Origin: Nocardia sp. NBC_00565
Lineage (GTDB): Bacteria > Actinomycetota > Actinomycetes > Mycobacteriales > Mycobacteriaceae
Direction of reading: 5' to 3'
NCBI RefSeq assembly: GCF_036345915.1
Contig: NZ_CP107785.1
Coordinates: forward strand, 5,952,001-6,016,000
Length of the DNA stretch: 64,000 bases
The notes beneath the pieces were generated by a model. It searched no databases. It was not told where the DNA came from and saw only the letters and a list, made by a program, of their open reading frames with translations. Of the stretch, positions 9,108 through 19,251 are shown in pieces; the first letter of the stretch is position 1; every line of letters starts with the position of its first letter. The position numbers and the translations under genes are program-made.

Positions 9108-9143
9108 CGCCCATTCTCGGCAGGATTCCGCCAAGAATGGGCG
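9108..9143. terminator. Bidirectional hairpin between thioesterase and TetR genes
   Basis: CGCCCATTCT (9108-9117) pairs perfectly with AGAATGGGCG (9134-9143), and a short inner GGC/GCC pairing is also possible. It lies between two convergent stops, as expected for a shared terminator; there is no strong U-run. Confidence 0.65.
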
Positions 9144-9161
9144 CTCGGTACAACGGGCCGG

Positions 9162-9740
9162 CTACTTCAGGATGAGCAGTGCCGACTTTTCGATGCGGTC
9201 GGCGATTTCGGAGTAGGAGGCGTAGCCCATGCCGGCGCGGACCAGAGCGCCGGCGTAGAGGAGTTCCAGGGATTCGATGACCTCGGGGTCGGCGTCGGGG
9301 CCGAGCGCGCGGATGAGGCGTTTGCGGATCTCGATGCCGATGCGGGCGCGCAGGTGGGCTACGTCGGGGTCGCGGCCGAGCAGGGCACTGGTCACCGCGC
9401 CCGAGAGTTCCTGTTCGTCGGCGACCAGCATGGCGATATTGCGGAGTTCGGCGAGGACCCGGATGGTGGGGTCCGGGTCTTCGCTGACCGGAGCCGAACT
9501 GGCGCATAGGCGACGCCAGAAGATCTCGGCGACGAGGTGTTCTTTCGAGGAGAAGTAGGTGTATGCCGTGGCGGTGCCGACTCCGGCCGCCGCGGCGACC
9601 ATACGGATGGTCATCCCCGCAAAACCTTCGCGCGCAAGCACTTCCACCGCCGCTCTGGTGAGCTTGTCGACGGTGTCGGCCTGCTTTTCGGTGAGGCGAC
9701 GCCGGGTCGCCTCGAGGATGATGGACTCGCCTTCGGACAT
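9162..9740 (-). CDS. TetR/AcrR family transcriptional regulator
   Basis: This 192-residue regulator carries an N-terminal helix-turn-helix (VLAREGFAGMTIRMVAAAAG followed by VGTATAYTYFSSKEHLVAEI, about residues 35-72), the signature of TetR repressors, and an alpha-helical ligand-binding C-terminal domain. It is the last gene of the leftward catabolic operon, 11 bp after the FAD dehydrogenase. It is therefore a natural candidate for controlling this locus, possibly through the GAGAAC-N2-GTTCTC palindromes found before both operons, although that link is inference. The ligand may be a CoA ester or intermediate of the pathway. Confidence 0.9.
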   Translation of the reverse strand: MSEGESIILEATRRRLTEKQADTVDKLTRAAVEVLAREGFAGMTIRMVAAAAGVGTATAYTYFSSKEHLVAEIFWRRLCASSAPVSEDPDPTIRVLAELRNIAMLVADEQELSGAVTSALLGRDPDVAHLRARIGIEIRKRLIRALGPDADPEVIESLELLYAGALVRAGMGYASYSEIADRIEKSALLILK

Positions 9741-9751
9741 ATGTCTAGATC

Positions 9752-11218
9752 CTACTTTGCTGCGGCGCGGCCAGCACGGCGGCCATAGAAACTGCCGTCG
9801 CCGAGGGACGCGCCGCTGACATAGCCACCCGCACAGAGCCCGGAGGTGCAGCGACCCGCGGCGAACAGCCCGGGAATCGGTTCACCGGAGACGTGCAGCA
9901 CTCGCGAATCCAGATCGGTGCGCAGTCCGCCGAGGGTGAAACCCGCGGTGAATCCCCGCATGTCGAACGCCGCGAGCGGGGAGCCGATCGGTTTGACCCA
10001 TTCCGGTTTCTTCCCGAGCAACGGGTCCTTGCCATCGGCGGCATGCAGGTTGTAGCAGTCGATGGTGCCCTGCAGGGCACGCTCTGGCAGGCCCATATCG
10101 GACTCCAGTTCCGCGACCGTCTCGGCCGCCCAGGTCGGCGGCTGTCGGAAGAACGGCGTGGAGGTGACGGTCGCCAGCGCGGCCTCCAGCGACTCCTCAT
10201 CGATGACCAGGAACGCCTGATTCTCCTGTTGGATCAGCGTCGCCTGCCCGATCCGCCCCGGATAGGTGTCCTCCGGGATATAACGCTGGCCACGACCGTT
10301 CACCAGAATGCCGCGCGCCAACAGCTGCGGATCACCGAAGAACGCGACCTCGGTGGCATCCATATGCGCCAACTCCGCGCCGAGCGCCTGGGCGACCAGG
10401 ATGCCGATGCCGTCGTGTTCCTCGATGGCGGCGGCCGGGCGGCCGATCAGCCGCGGCGCGTAGGTCTCGATCATCTGCTGGTGATAGGCGAAGCTACCGG
10501 TGGCGAGCACGACGCCACGCTCGGCACGGATCGCGACCTCCTTGCCGAAGTGCGTGGCGATCAGTCCCACCACACGATCGGTGTCGTCGATGACGAGCCG
10601 CCGGATCCTGGTGTCGTATTCGACACGGACGCCGAGACTTTCGGCCGTCTCCGCGAGCGGCTTCATCAACATGTAGCCGCCGCTCTTGGCCCCGATCTTC
10701 TTATCCGCCATCTGCGGAACATGTCCGCGCGGAGCGGGTTTCGCGATCGTATTGAAGGGCGCGGCGTTCTCGCCGCCGGAGTACATCAGCCCCTCGTCGT
10801 GCGGCGGCTCCCATCCGGGCTCACCCCAGAACGCCTCCTTGAACGGCACACCGCACGAGACCAGCCAGTTGTAATGCTCGACGCTGTTCTGGCAGTAGTC
10901 CGCGATTTTGGCCTTGTCCTGCCCCGGCCCCAACGCGGCCTGCAGGAATGCCTCCATATTCTCCGGCGTGTCCTCGAAGCCGAGCGCCCGCTGCAGCGGC
11001 GTACCGCCACCCATATAGATGAACCCGCCGGCCATCGCCGCCGCACCGCCCCAGCCGCCGGTACGTTCCAGGATCAGCACATCCGAGCCCGCGCGCGCGG
11101 CCTCGATGGCGGCGCAGACACCGGCAATGCCGTATCCGGCGACGACGACGTCGGCCTCGAAATCCCACGCGGAAATCGCGCTGGCCCGCAGCGGCCGAAT
11201 CTTTGTGCCATCAGACAT
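9752..11218 (-). CDS. FAD-dependent dehydrogenase, 3-ketosteroid-dehydrogenase-like
   Basis: The 488-residue flavoprotein begins with a Rossmann FAD site (VVVAGYGIAGVCAAIEAARAG, then an acidic residue at the end of the second strand in ILERTGG). It ends with the conserved flavin-contacting segment GLFAAGRCTSGLCAGGYVSG. The architecture is that of the fumarate-reductase/KstD superfamily, whose members introduce or remove C=C bonds in steroids, fumarate or similar carbonyl compounds. It lies 20 bp downstream of the carboxymuconolactone-decarboxylase-like gene. A dehydrogenation step on a cyclic or terpenoid ketone is plausible, but the substrate is not determined by sequence. Confidence 0.8.
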   Translation of the reverse strand: MSDGTKIRPLRASAISAWDFEADVVVAGYGIAGVCAAIEAARAGSDVLILERTGGWGGAAAMAGGFIYMGGGTPLQRALGFEDTPENMEAFLQAALGPGQDKAKIADYCQNSVEHYNWLVSCGVPFKEAFWGEPGWEPPHDEGLMYSGGENAAPFNTIAKPAPRGHVPQMADKKIGAKSGGYMLMKPLAETAESLGVRVEYDTRIRRLVIDDTDRVVGLIATHFGKEVAIRAERGVVLATGSFAYHQQMIETYAPRLIGRPAAAIEEHDGIGILVAQALGAELAHMDATEVAFFGDPQLLARGILVNGRGQRYIPEDTYPGRIGQATLIQQENQAFLVIDEESLEAALATVTSTPFFRQPPTWAAETVAELESDMGLPERALQGTIDCYNLHAADGKDPLLGKKPEWVKPIGSPLAAFDMRGFTAGFTLGGLRTDLDSRVLHVSGEPIPGLFAAGRCTSGLCAGGYVSGASLGDGSFYGRRAGRAAAK

Positions 11219-11238
11219 ATTTCGCGTTCCTTACTCAG

Positions 11239-11772
11239 CTACTCGGCGGGGACTGAATCAGATTGCACCTGACCACTCGACGGCGTCTCGCCTTCGGACA
11301 ACACAGACGATTCGGACTCCTCCACCTGTTCGGACTGCTTGCGCGCCGCCTTTTTCTGTTGGGCGACAATCGTTCCCACCAGGATGTCGAGTTTGGTGCC
11401 ACTGGGCCAGCCGACGTAGTAGCACAGGAACAATGCGATCTCGTGCAGTTCCGCCTCGGTCAACTCTTTGTTGCGCAGTGCCGCACCGATCTGGATACCC
11501 GCCGTATCCTGCAGCCCCTGGGCGGTGAGAGCGCCCAACAGGATCAGTCGGCGATCGCGGATGCTGAGTCCGGGCCGCGACCAGATCTCGGCGAAGAGAT
11601 GATCGGCCGTCATGGCGAAGTGGTCGCCGGGATAATTCTGGAATTCGGTGCCGTAGACCTCGGCCATCTTGGCCAACCCGCGCTGTCGCACGGCGTCGGC
11701 ACTTCCGTTCGCACGCCCACCCGTCACCTGGCCACCACCTCTCACCGAATCGCTACGCGATGCTTCACTCAT
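11239..11772 (-). CDS. Carboxymuconolactone decarboxylase family protein
   Basis: This protein of 177 residues has the CMD-type helical domain: FAMTADHLFAEIWSRPGLSIRDRRLILLG, then AALRNKELTEAELHEIALFLCYYVGWP. There is no AhpD-type CxxC, so it is not a peroxidase of that subgroup. ATG 11772 was chosen because it overlaps the preceding gene by 8 bases (ATGAGTGA), giving translational coupling; longer forms read through the previous gene. The C-terminus has a charged, low-complexity tail (about residues 140-177). As I recall, gene order aldehyde dehydrogenase, SDR, hydroxyisobutyrate-dehydrogenase-like, CMD resembles the aldA (Rv0768)-Rv0771 region of M. tuberculosis. Its precise reaction is unknown. 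Confidence 0.8.
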   Translation of the reverse strand: MSEASRSDSVRGGGQVTGGRANGSADAVRQRGLAKMAEVYGTEFQNYPGDHFAMTADHLFAEIWSRPGLSIRDRRLILLGALTAQGLQDTAGIQIGAALRNKELTEAELHEIALFLCYYVGWPSGTKLDILVGTIVAQQKKAARKQSEQVEESESSVLSEGETPSSGQVQSDSVPAE

Positions 11773-12637
11773 TGGTTTCCCTTTCGCTTGGCACACCGAG
11801 CCCCGGCCCGAGGCGATCGAGAGCCAATGCCGCCAGCGGCAATTCGACGCCCAGCCGCGCGCCGAGATCCAGGGCGAGGCCGAGGTCCTTCTCGCCGAGG
11901 TCGCGTACATGACTCAGGATCGGCAGCCAGAAGTCCGTCGGCTCGATCGGTGCGGTGCGGTCACGCAGCATGATGGCGCCGGGGCCGCCGGTGACCGCGT
12001 CGGAGTGCCGAACAACCTTGCCCAGCACGGTGATATCCAGATCCGCGGCTTCGGCGAGCCGCTGCGCCTCGGTGGCCGCGGTGAACGCGATGAAATGTAA
12101 GAGGTTGCGCGCCAACTTCATTCGAGTACCCGCACCGACCGGCCCGGCGTGCACCACCAGATCGGCGAAACATTCGAACGGTCCACGGACCTTCTCGAAT
12201 GCGGTGTCGGTGCCGCCGACCATGACCGCGAGCTTGCCGCGTGCCGCACCCTGTGCGCCACCGCTGATCGGGGCGTCCACCAACTCGACCCCCCGCTCGG
12301 CACATTCACCCGCCAGCGCCTCGGCGGTCCGGTCGCTGATCGTGGAGTGCACGGCCACGACGGTTCCGGGCGCGGCGGTCCGCAGTAGGCCATCCGGCCC
12401 GGCGACCACCGCCCGCACCTGCTCGTCATCCAGCACGGTCACCGATATGACGCCGGCCTTCTCGGCGAGCTCCGCCGCGGAATGGGCCGAGGCCGCACCG
12501 GCTTCGGTGAGCGGTTGTACGGCTTCCGCGCGCATATCGCAGACGGTGAGTCCACCGGGCCAGTCCAGCAGTTTCTTGGCCATCGGCGCGCCCATATTTC
12601 CCAAACCGATGAACCCGACCGGCAATTCAGCATTCAT
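11765..12637 (-). CDS. NAD(P)-dependent beta-hydroxyacid dehydrogenase (3-hydroxyisobutyrate dehydrogenase family)
   Basis: The protein has 290 residues with an N-terminal Rossmann domain (VGFIGLGNMGAPMAKKLL, dinucleotide motif GxGxxG at about residues 11-16), the substrate-binding segment DAPISGGAQGAARGKLAVMVGG and the catalytic-lysine region GTRMKLARN (K in the family motif GxxxKxxxN). It should oxidise a 3-hydroxy acid or reduce the semialdehyde. It overlaps both neighbours (ATGA with the SDR gene, ATGAGTGA with the CMD gene), so it is inside a tightly coupled operon. The physiological substrate is not identified; valine catabolism is less likely than a role in the local P450-linked pathway. 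Confidence 0.85.
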   Translation of the reverse strand: MNAELPVGFIGLGNMGAPMAKKLLDWPGGLTVCDMRAEAVQPLTEAGAASAHSAAELAEKAGVISVTVLDDEQVRAVVAGPDGLLRTAAPGTVVAVHSTISDRTAEALAGECAERGVELVDAPISGGAQGAARGKLAVMVGGTDTAFEKVRGPFECFADLVVHAGPVGAGTRMKLARNLLHFIAFTAATEAQRLAEAADLDITVLGKVVRHSDAVTGGPGAIMLRDRTAPIEPTDFWLPILSHVRDLGEKDLGLALDLGARLGVELPLAALALDRLGPGLGVPSERETNE

Positions 12638-13386
12638 GACCGGAACACTTGTCCGCCGTCGACATTGAAGATCTGCCCGGTGACCCAGCTCGCCTCATCC
12701 GAGAGCAGGTACAGGCAGGCACCGACCAGATCCTGCGGCGTGCCCATGCGCTTGAGCGGCAACCGCTTCACCATGTCATCGACGATCACGCTCGGTGTCA
12801 CGGCTTTGGTGGCCTCGGTGTCGATGGGCCCGGGCGCGATGGCGTTGATGCGGATCTCGGAGCCGCCGAGTTCGAAGGCGAGCTGCTGGGTCAGGCCGTT
12901 GATGCCGACCTTGGCCAGCCCGTAGAAGCTGGAGTATGTCCATGCGGCGGTGGAGGATTGGTTGACGATCGATCCGCCGCCCGCCTTGACCATGGGCTGC
13001 CACACCGCGCGGGTCATATTCAGCGCACCGTCCATATTCACGCTCATGAACTTCTTGTAATAGTCCCATGGCACGGTGAGCAGCAGGTTGAGCTTCATCT
13101 CGCCGTAGATGGCGGCGTTGTTCACGAGGTGATCGATCGCGCCGAACTCGCGGACGGTCAATTCGGCCAGCGCGACGGCCGATTCCGGATCGGCGACGTC
13201 GACCTCGCCGAAGATGGCGGTATCGCCCGCGGCGGTGATCTCCGCCGCGACCGCCTTACCGCGCTCGGTATTCAGATCGGCGACAACGACATTGGCCCCC
13301 TCGTGGGCCAATGCCTTGGCATATGCCGCACCGATGCCCTGGGCGGCGCCGGTGACGATGGCGGTCTTTCCCGAAAACCGGGTCAT
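12634..13386 (-). CDS. SDR family oxidoreductase
   Basis: This 250-residue short-chain dehydrogenase has the classical fold: coenzyme motif TGAAQGIG (about residues 11-18), NNAAIYG, the catalytic serine segment IVNQSS, and Y-x-x-x-K as YGLAK, followed by GGSEIRINAIAPGPIDT. ATG 13386 has a GAGGAG ribosome site about 9 bases upstream, so the long in-frame extension is rejected. The gene is 31 bp downstream of the aldehyde dehydrogenase and overlaps the next gene by ATGA. It probably oxidises or reduces a secondary alcohol or ketone intermediate made by the divergent P450 operon. Confidence 0.9.
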   Translation of the reverse strand: MTRFSGKTAIVTGAAQGIGAAYAKALAHEGANVVVADLNTERGKAVAAEITAAGDTAIFGEVDVADPESAVALAELTVREFGAIDHLVNNAAIYGEMKLNLLLTVPWDYYKKFMSVNMDGALNMTRAVWQPMVKAGGGSIVNQSSTAAWTYSSFYGLAKVGINGLTQQLAFELGGSEIRINAIAPGPIDTEATKAVTPSVIVDDMVKRLPLKRMGTPQDLVGACLYLLSDEASWVTGQIFNVDGGQVFRS

Positions 13387-13417
13387 GAAGTGAGCTCCTC
13401 TGCAGCTGTTCTGTGGT

Positions 13418-14887
13418 CTATCCGGCGGTGGCGATGAGCTTGGTCTCCAGGTACTCCTCGAATCCGGCGACGCCCATCTCCCGGCCGATGCCGGATTGCT
13501 TGTATCCGCCGAACGGGGCGTCGGCCGAGTACCAGATGCCGCCGTTGACGCCGAGCGTTCCGGTCCGAACACCATTGGTGACGTGCCGAATCCGGTCCTT
13601 GTCGGTGCCCCATACCGAACCGGAGAGCCCATACGGGGAGTCGTTGGCGATCCGGATCGCATCGTCGTCGCCGTCGTACGGGATCACCACCAGCACGGGT
13701 CCGAAGATCTCCTCGCGGGCGACCGTCGCGGTATTGGGCACGTCCGCGATGAGCGTCGGTTCGATGAAGTAGCCGCGTTCGCGGCCCGCCGGGCGTCCAC
13801 CGCCGACCACGATCCGACCGCCTTCGGCGCGCGCGATCTCGAGATACCGCTCCACCCTGGCCCGCTGACGCTCGGAGATCAGCGGCCCGCAGATGGTGCG
13901 CGCATCGGCCGGATCACCCGGCACGATGCCGGACAACGTTGCCGCCGCGGCCTGGACCGCTTCGTCATACGCGGCGCGCGGCACCAGCAGTCGCGTCGTG
14001 AGCGCGCAGCCCTGCCCCGCGTGCACGGTCACCGAAAACGCCGCCATCCCACACGCCGCAGCGATATTCGCGTCGTCGAGCACGATGAACGCCGATTTAC
14101 CGCCGAGTTCGAGGAAGGTCTTCTTCAAAGTCGTTGCCGCGCTGGCCATCACCGATTTCCCGGTCTGGGTCGAGCCGGTGAAGCTGATCATGTCGACGCG
14201 CGGATCGGTGGTGAGCTGTGCGCCGAGACCGTGATCGGCGGAGGTCACGATATTGACCACGCCGGGTGGAATATCGGTCCGTTCGGCGATGATCGCGCCG
14301 ACGGCCGCCGCGCACCACGGGGTGTCCGGAGCGGGCTTGAGCACCACCGTATTTCCGGCCGCGAGCGCGGGACCCAGCTTGGCGAAATTGATCTGGTGCG
14401 GAAAGTTCCACGGGGTGATGGCCCCAACGACACCGGTTGCCTCGCGCCGCAGTACCCGATGGCTCGAGATGCCCATGGGCGTCGCGGTGCCGAGATCGGT
14501 TTCCCAGCTGTAGGTTTCGGCCAGTGACGCGGAAAACTCCAGATCGGCGACCGGGCCCTCCAGCTGCGGCCCGCGGGTCAGCATGGTCGGTGCGCCCGCC
14601 TCGGCGATGGTGATCTCGCGCAGCTCATCGACATCGGCCTGTAGGGCCGTGCGCAACTGCTCCAGGCAGCGAGCCCGGAAGGCGTGATCACGCGACCAAT
14701 CGGTGTCGTCGAAGGCGGTGCGCGCGGCCGCGATGGCCGCGTCCATATCCGCGCCGTTCGCGTTCGCGGCCTGCCCGATGACCTCTTCGGTCGCCGGGTT
14801 GACCGTCGCGAAGACACCGTCCCCGCCGGTGACCAGTTTCCCACCGATCAGCAGGCGGGAACCGTCGGCGGGCAGAAGGTCGCTCAT
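13418..14887 (-). CDS. Aldehyde dehydrogenase (AldA-like)
   Basis: An NAD(P)-dependent aldehyde dehydrogenase of 489 residues. It contains the catalytic glutamate in LELGGKSA, the nucleophilic cysteine in HAGQGCALTTR, and the family segments ITPWNFP, FTGSTQTGK and EEIFGPVLVV. ATG 14887 is preferred over an in-frame ATG at 14950 because the protein then starts at the usual point; a weak CGGAGC lies upstream. It is the first gene of the six-gene leftward operon and reads divergently from the CYP123-like gene across a 296-bp promoter region with two palindromic sites. It likely oxidises an aldehyde produced by P450 and alcohol dehydrogenase steps to an acid for CoA activation. Confidence 0.9.
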   Translation of the reverse strand: MSDLLPADGSRLLIGGKLVTGGDGVFATVNPATEEVIGQAANANGADMDAAIAAARTAFDDTDWSRDHAFRARCLEQLRTALQADVDELREITIAEAGAPTMLTRGPQLEGPVADLEFSASLAETYSWETDLGTATPMGISSHRVLRREATGVVGAITPWNFPHQINFAKLGPALAAGNTVVLKPAPDTPWCAAAVGAIIAERTDIPPGVVNIVTSADHGLGAQLTTDPRVDMISFTGSTQTGKSVMASAATTLKKTFLELGGKSAFIVLDDANIAAACGMAAFSVTVHAGQGCALTTRLLVPRAAYDEAVQAAAATLSGIVPGDPADARTICGPLISERQRARVERYLEIARAEGGRIVVGGGRPAGRERGYFIEPTLIADVPNTATVAREEIFGPVLVVIPYDGDDDAIRIANDSPYGLSGSVWGTDKDRIRHVTNGVRTGTLGVNGGIWYSADAPFGGYKQSGIGREMGVAGFEEYLETKLIATAG

Positions 14888-14948
14888 GGATGCTCCGATA
14901 CTGTCTGGACAGGTGTACGGAATATAGTCCCGATGCACGATCCAGCGC

Positions 14949-14962
14949 AAGAACTCGTTTCA
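14949..14962. promoter_or_regulatory. KstR-like half-conserved operator in divergent promoter
   Basis: AAGAACTCGTTTCA fits the pattern GAAC-N2-GTT; against the published KstR consensus TnnAACnnGTTnnA seven of eight fixed bases match. It lies 62 bp upstream of the aldehyde dehydrogenase start. A better copy occurs at 15152 and another at 20978. Confidence 0.45.
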
Positions 14963-15151
14963 GAACCATCTGCCGCCGCCATATCCGCGAACGCCGGGAC
15001 CCATCTCGGCCATACACCTGGCAATGGGTGGCCCCATCTATGATTCAACAGATTATTCAGGGAAAGTACTGCCGATCCGCGAAAACCAGTGGTACCGTCC
15101 AGACACATGTCCAGCTATGTGTTTCCCATCGGCGCAGCACCGATGGCCGAT

Positions 15152-15165
15152 GAGAACTGGTTCTC
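15152..15165. promoter_or_regulatory. GAGAAC-N2-GTTCTC palindrome before the P450 operon
   Basis: A perfect palindrome, GAGAAC then TG then GTTCTC, ends 18 bp before the ATG of the CYP123-like gene, where a bound repressor would block transcription or initiation. The same core appears at 20979, before the second rightward transcription unit, suggesting a shared TetR-family regulator. Confidence 0.6.
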
Positions 15166-15183
15166 GAATTCCGGGCTATCGCG

Positions 15184-16389
15184 ATGACGGCCGCTGCCCT
15201 GGAGCCCCTGATGTTCGACCCCTACGACTACGCGTTCCACGAGGACCCGTACCCCACATACCAGCGGCTGCGCACCGAAGCACCGCTCTACCACAACGCC
15301 GACCTCGACTTCTGGGCACTGTCGCGGCACGCGGATGTCACCGCGGCCTTCCGCGACAGCGTGCGACTGTCCAGCGCCAACGGTGTCTCGCTGGATCCGG
15401 CGGCCTGGGGCCGGCACGCACATCGGGTGATGTCGTTCCTGGCCATGGACGACCCGCGGCATATGCGCATGCGCCGGCTCGTCTACAAGGGGTTCACCCC
15501 GAAGCGGGTCGCCGAGATGGAAGACCGGATCAGGGAACTGACGCTGTCCTATCTCGAACCGGCCATCGCGACCGGATCGTTCGACTGGATCGATGAGGTC
15601 GCGGGCAAACTCCCGATGGACGTCATCTCCGAATTGATGGGCGTGCCCGAGGCCGACCGCGCGGAGATCCGCAGGCTGGCCGATCTGGTGGTGCACCGCG
15701 AGGACGGTGTCCTGGATGTCCCGATGGCCGCCGCGCAGGCATCGATCAAGCTCATCACCTACTACGCCGAGATGGTCGCCGACCGCAGGCGCTCCCCCAC
15801 CGAAGACCTCACCTCGGCGCTGCTGGATGCCGAAATCGACGGCGACACCCTGACCGACGAGGAGATCATCGGCTTCATGTTCCTGATGGTGGTGGCCGGA
15901 AACGAGACCACCACCAAACTGCTCGGCAATGCGCTGTATTGGAGCGCACGGAATCCGAGCGAGTACGCCAAGGTCGTCGCGGAACCCGAACTGGTGACCG
16001 ACTGGGTCGAGGAGACCCTGCGTTACGACACCTCCAGCCAGATAGTCGCGCGCTGTGCGGCGGTGGATATCGACCAGCACGGCCGCACCATCCCGGCGGG
16101 CGCCAAGGTGCTGCTGCTGATCGGTTCGGCCAATCGCGATCCGGAGGCCTTCGCCGACGGCGACAGCTACCGGATCGGACGCTCGGACAAGGCGGGTCTG
16201 GCCAGTTTCGGTGCGGGCGTGCACTTCTGCCTCGGCGCGCATCTGGCCCGTCTGGAAGCCGGTGTCGCACTGCGCGAATTCGTTTCGCGGGTGCGGTCCT
16301 ATGACGTCGCGGATACCGGCATCGTGCGAGTGCATTCGACCAACGTCCGCGGCTTCGCCAAACTCCCCATCGTCGTGAAGGCCAAGTAG
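15184..16389 (+). CDS. Cytochrome P450, CYP123-like
   Basis: The P450 has 401 residues. The heme-thiolate motif is FGAGVHFCLGAH with C349. The I-helix oxygen-activation motif is VVAGNETTT, and the K-helix ExxR appears as EETLRYD. The opening DPYDYAFHEDPYPTYQRLR and the ending VRVHSTNVRGFAKLPI closely match what I remember of mycobacterial CYP123, whose gene (Rv0766c) is likewise divergent from an aldA-SDR-hydroxyacid dehydrogenase-CMD operon. It is soluble, without a membrane anchor. It heads a six-gene operon that includes its likely electron donor, a 3Fe-4S ferredoxin. The natural substrate of CYP123 enzymes is not firmly known to me; a terpenoid, steroid or fatty compound is a guess. Confidence 0.9.
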   Translation: MTAAALEPLMFDPYDYAFHEDPYPTYQRLRTEAPLYHNADLDFWALSRHADVTAAFRDSVRLSSANGVSLDPAAWGRHAHRVMSFLAMDDPRHMRMRRLVYKGFTPKRVAEMEDRIRELTLSYLEPAIATGSFDWIDEVAGKLPMDVISELMGVPEADRAEIRRLADLVVHREDGVLDVPMAAAQASIKLITYYAEMVADRRRSPTEDLTSALLDAEIDGDTLTDEEIIGFMFLMVVAGNETTTKLLGNALYWSARNPSEYAKVVAEPELVTDWVEETLRYDTSSQIVARCAAVDIDQHGRTIPAGAKVLLLIGSANRDPEAFADGDSYRIGRSDKAGLASFGAGVHFCLGAHLARLEAGVALREFVSRVRSYDVADTGIVRVHSTNVRGFAKLPIVVKAK

Positions 16390-17440
<1,051 letters not shown>

Positions 17441-17441
<1 letters not shown>

Positions 17442-17992
17442 TGCCAGATTTCGACCGGGCCGAACTCGACGAGATGGTCCAGCGCTGGATCCTGGAGAAC
17501 CAGCGCTGCGAGGAGAAGGGCGACTGGAAGCCGCTCGCTGAGATGTACACCGAGGACGCCACCTACGGCTGGAACTACGGGCCCACCCAGGAATTCATGG
17601 CGGTCGGGCGGGCCGAGATCCGTGAACTCGCGCTCGGTCAGGAGATGGCGGGACTGGAGGGCTGGTCCTATCCGTACCAGCAGTTCGTCATCGATGAGCG
17701 CAGCGGCGATGTCATCGGCTTCTGGAAGCAGGTGAGCGACAACAAGCGCCCGGACGGCCGCAATTACAGCCCCGAGGGCATCGGCGGCAGCTGGTTCCGG
17801 TACGGCGGTGACTACCAATGGTCGTGGCAGCGTGACTTCTTCGACTTCGGCAATGTCTCGCAGCTGTTCGTCGAGATGATCCAGCACAAGGCGCTCACGC
17901 CCGGCATGCAGAAACGCATCGAACGATCCGTCTCCGGTAAGCCGCTGCCGGGCTGGTACCGGATCGGCGAAGCGCCGGTTCCACTGTGGTGA
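17441..17992 (+). CDS. NTF2-like (SnoaL-type) protein
   Basis: The product is a small acidic protein of 183 residues with the helical start and curved sheet typical of the NTF2-like fold (LDEMVQRWILENQRCEEKGDWKPLAEMYTEDATYGWN). Members include ketosteroid isomerases, polyketide cyclases and many substrate-binding proteins without catalysis. The start overlaps the ferredoxin stop (TAATG) and the end overlaps the next gene by GTGA, so it belongs firmly to this operon. An isomerase, dehydratase or substrate-channelling role in the P450 pathway is plausible; I cannot assign catalytic residues. Confidence 0.65.
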
Positions 17993-19239
17993 CAGATATG
18001 TCGAGCGGCTTCGACCAGCTGTCGCGGGCGGAACTGGCGACGCTACTGCCCGAACTGCTGTTGTGCGGGCATCTGATCGACCGATCCGGCATGGCGCACT
18101 CCATCGGCGCCTTCGGCCGCGCGGGCATGACGGCCGTCGCCATCGAGGAGTGGCAGCTTGCCAGCCCCGTCTACACCCGCCGCATGCGCGAGGCCCTCGG
18201 CTTCGACGGTGACGACGTGCCGACGATCTTCAAGGGCCTGCAACTCGATATCGGTGCGCCGCCGCAGTTCATGGACTTCCGGTTCCGCGTCGACGATCGC
18301 GATCACGGCGAGTTCTGGCTCGATCACTGCGGCGCACTGGCGGATGTGGAACCACTCGGCGAGGACTTCGTGGTGTCGATGTGCCACGACATCGAGGATC
18401 CGACCTTCGACGCGACCGCCCTCGCCACCAATCCACACGCCCAGGTCCGGCCGATCCACCGACCGCCGCGCCATCCGGCCGACCGGAAACCGGTGTGCGC
18501 GTGGACCGTCATCATCGATCCGGCGCATACTCCGCCACCGACGCCACCGAACGCCGCGGCGGTGGCGAACTCCCGAGCCGCACTGCTGCGGTTACGACCG
18601 GTCGATAAGGCCGATCCCGGCCACAGCGATTACGCGGGACCACTGCTCAGCGATCTGCGCTTCGCCGACTTCTCGAAATCGGCCCTCGTGCGCATGGCCG
18701 ATGAGGTCTGCCTGCAACACCATCTGCTCACCCTCGGATTCATGACCGCGGTGCGGCAGCGGGCCGCCGACACCGCGACCGAGATCGGGCGCAAACAATT
18801 CACGGGCATCGCCGGACTCACCTCCGAGCGCATTCGCACCGCGCTCGGGCTCGGCGACGATCCGGCCGGACTCGCCCAAGTATTGCGACTACACCCGGCA
18901 TGGAACCCGCTGCCCTACACCGATATCGACCTCTCGCTCACCGACGACGCGGTGCGACTGCGGGTGCCGTGGCACAGCGACGCCGGCACCGATCGCGCGT
19001 GGCCATCGATGATCGATCCCGACCATCTCGCCCCGCTGGAGGCCATGGTGCGTGGCGTGAACCCCCGGTTCTTCGCCCGCTCCGCAACCGCCGACGAACA
19101 CGGCTGGACCGCCGAAATCGCGCTCGCCGCAGCACCATTCAAGGAGGCGACCGAGGTGGCGATCACCCGGATCAGCACCGGCGCCGCCTTCACCTTCACC
19201 GATCGCGGCATCCCACTGCCGCTCACCGTGGTCCGATGA
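17989..19239 (+). CDS. Uncharacterised protein of the P450 operon
   Basis: About 416 residues; I do not recognise a domain. The protein is soluble, with neither a signal peptide nor membrane helices. The N-terminal part contains LCGHLIDRSGMAHSIGAFGRAGM and a two-block pattern in which similar beta-rich segments seem to recur (DIGAPPQFMDFRFRVDD and later DIDLSLTDDAVRLRVPW), hinting at an internal duplication. A proline-rich stretch near residues 175-190 may be a linker. I chose GTG 17989 because it overlaps the previous stop (GTGA); GTG 17986 and ATG 17998 are alternatives. Its conserved place between an NTF2-like gene and an acyl-CoA ligase suggests a dedicated enzyme of the same pathway. Confidence 0.7.
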   Translation: MTDMSSGFDQLSRAELATLLPELLLCGHLIDRSGMAHSIGAFGRAGMTAVAIEEWQLASPVYTRRMREALGFDGDDVPTIFKGLQLDIGAPPQFMDFRFRVDDRDHGEFWLDHCGALADVEPLGEDFVVSMCHDIEDPTFDATALATNPHAQVRPIHRPPRHPADRKPVCAWTVIIDPAHTPPPTPPNAAAVANSRAALLRLRPVDKADPGHSDYAGPLLSDLRFADFSKSALVRMADEVCLQHHLLTLGFMTAVRQRAADTATEIGRKQFTGIAGLTSERIRTALGLGDDPAGLAQVLRLHPAWNPLPYTDIDLSLTDDAVRLRVPWHSDAGTDRAWPSMIDPDHLAPLEAMVRGVNPRFFARSATADEHGWTAEIALAAAPFKEATEVAITRISTGAAFTFTDRGIPLPLTVVR

Positions 19240-19251
19240 GAGCGAATTGCC

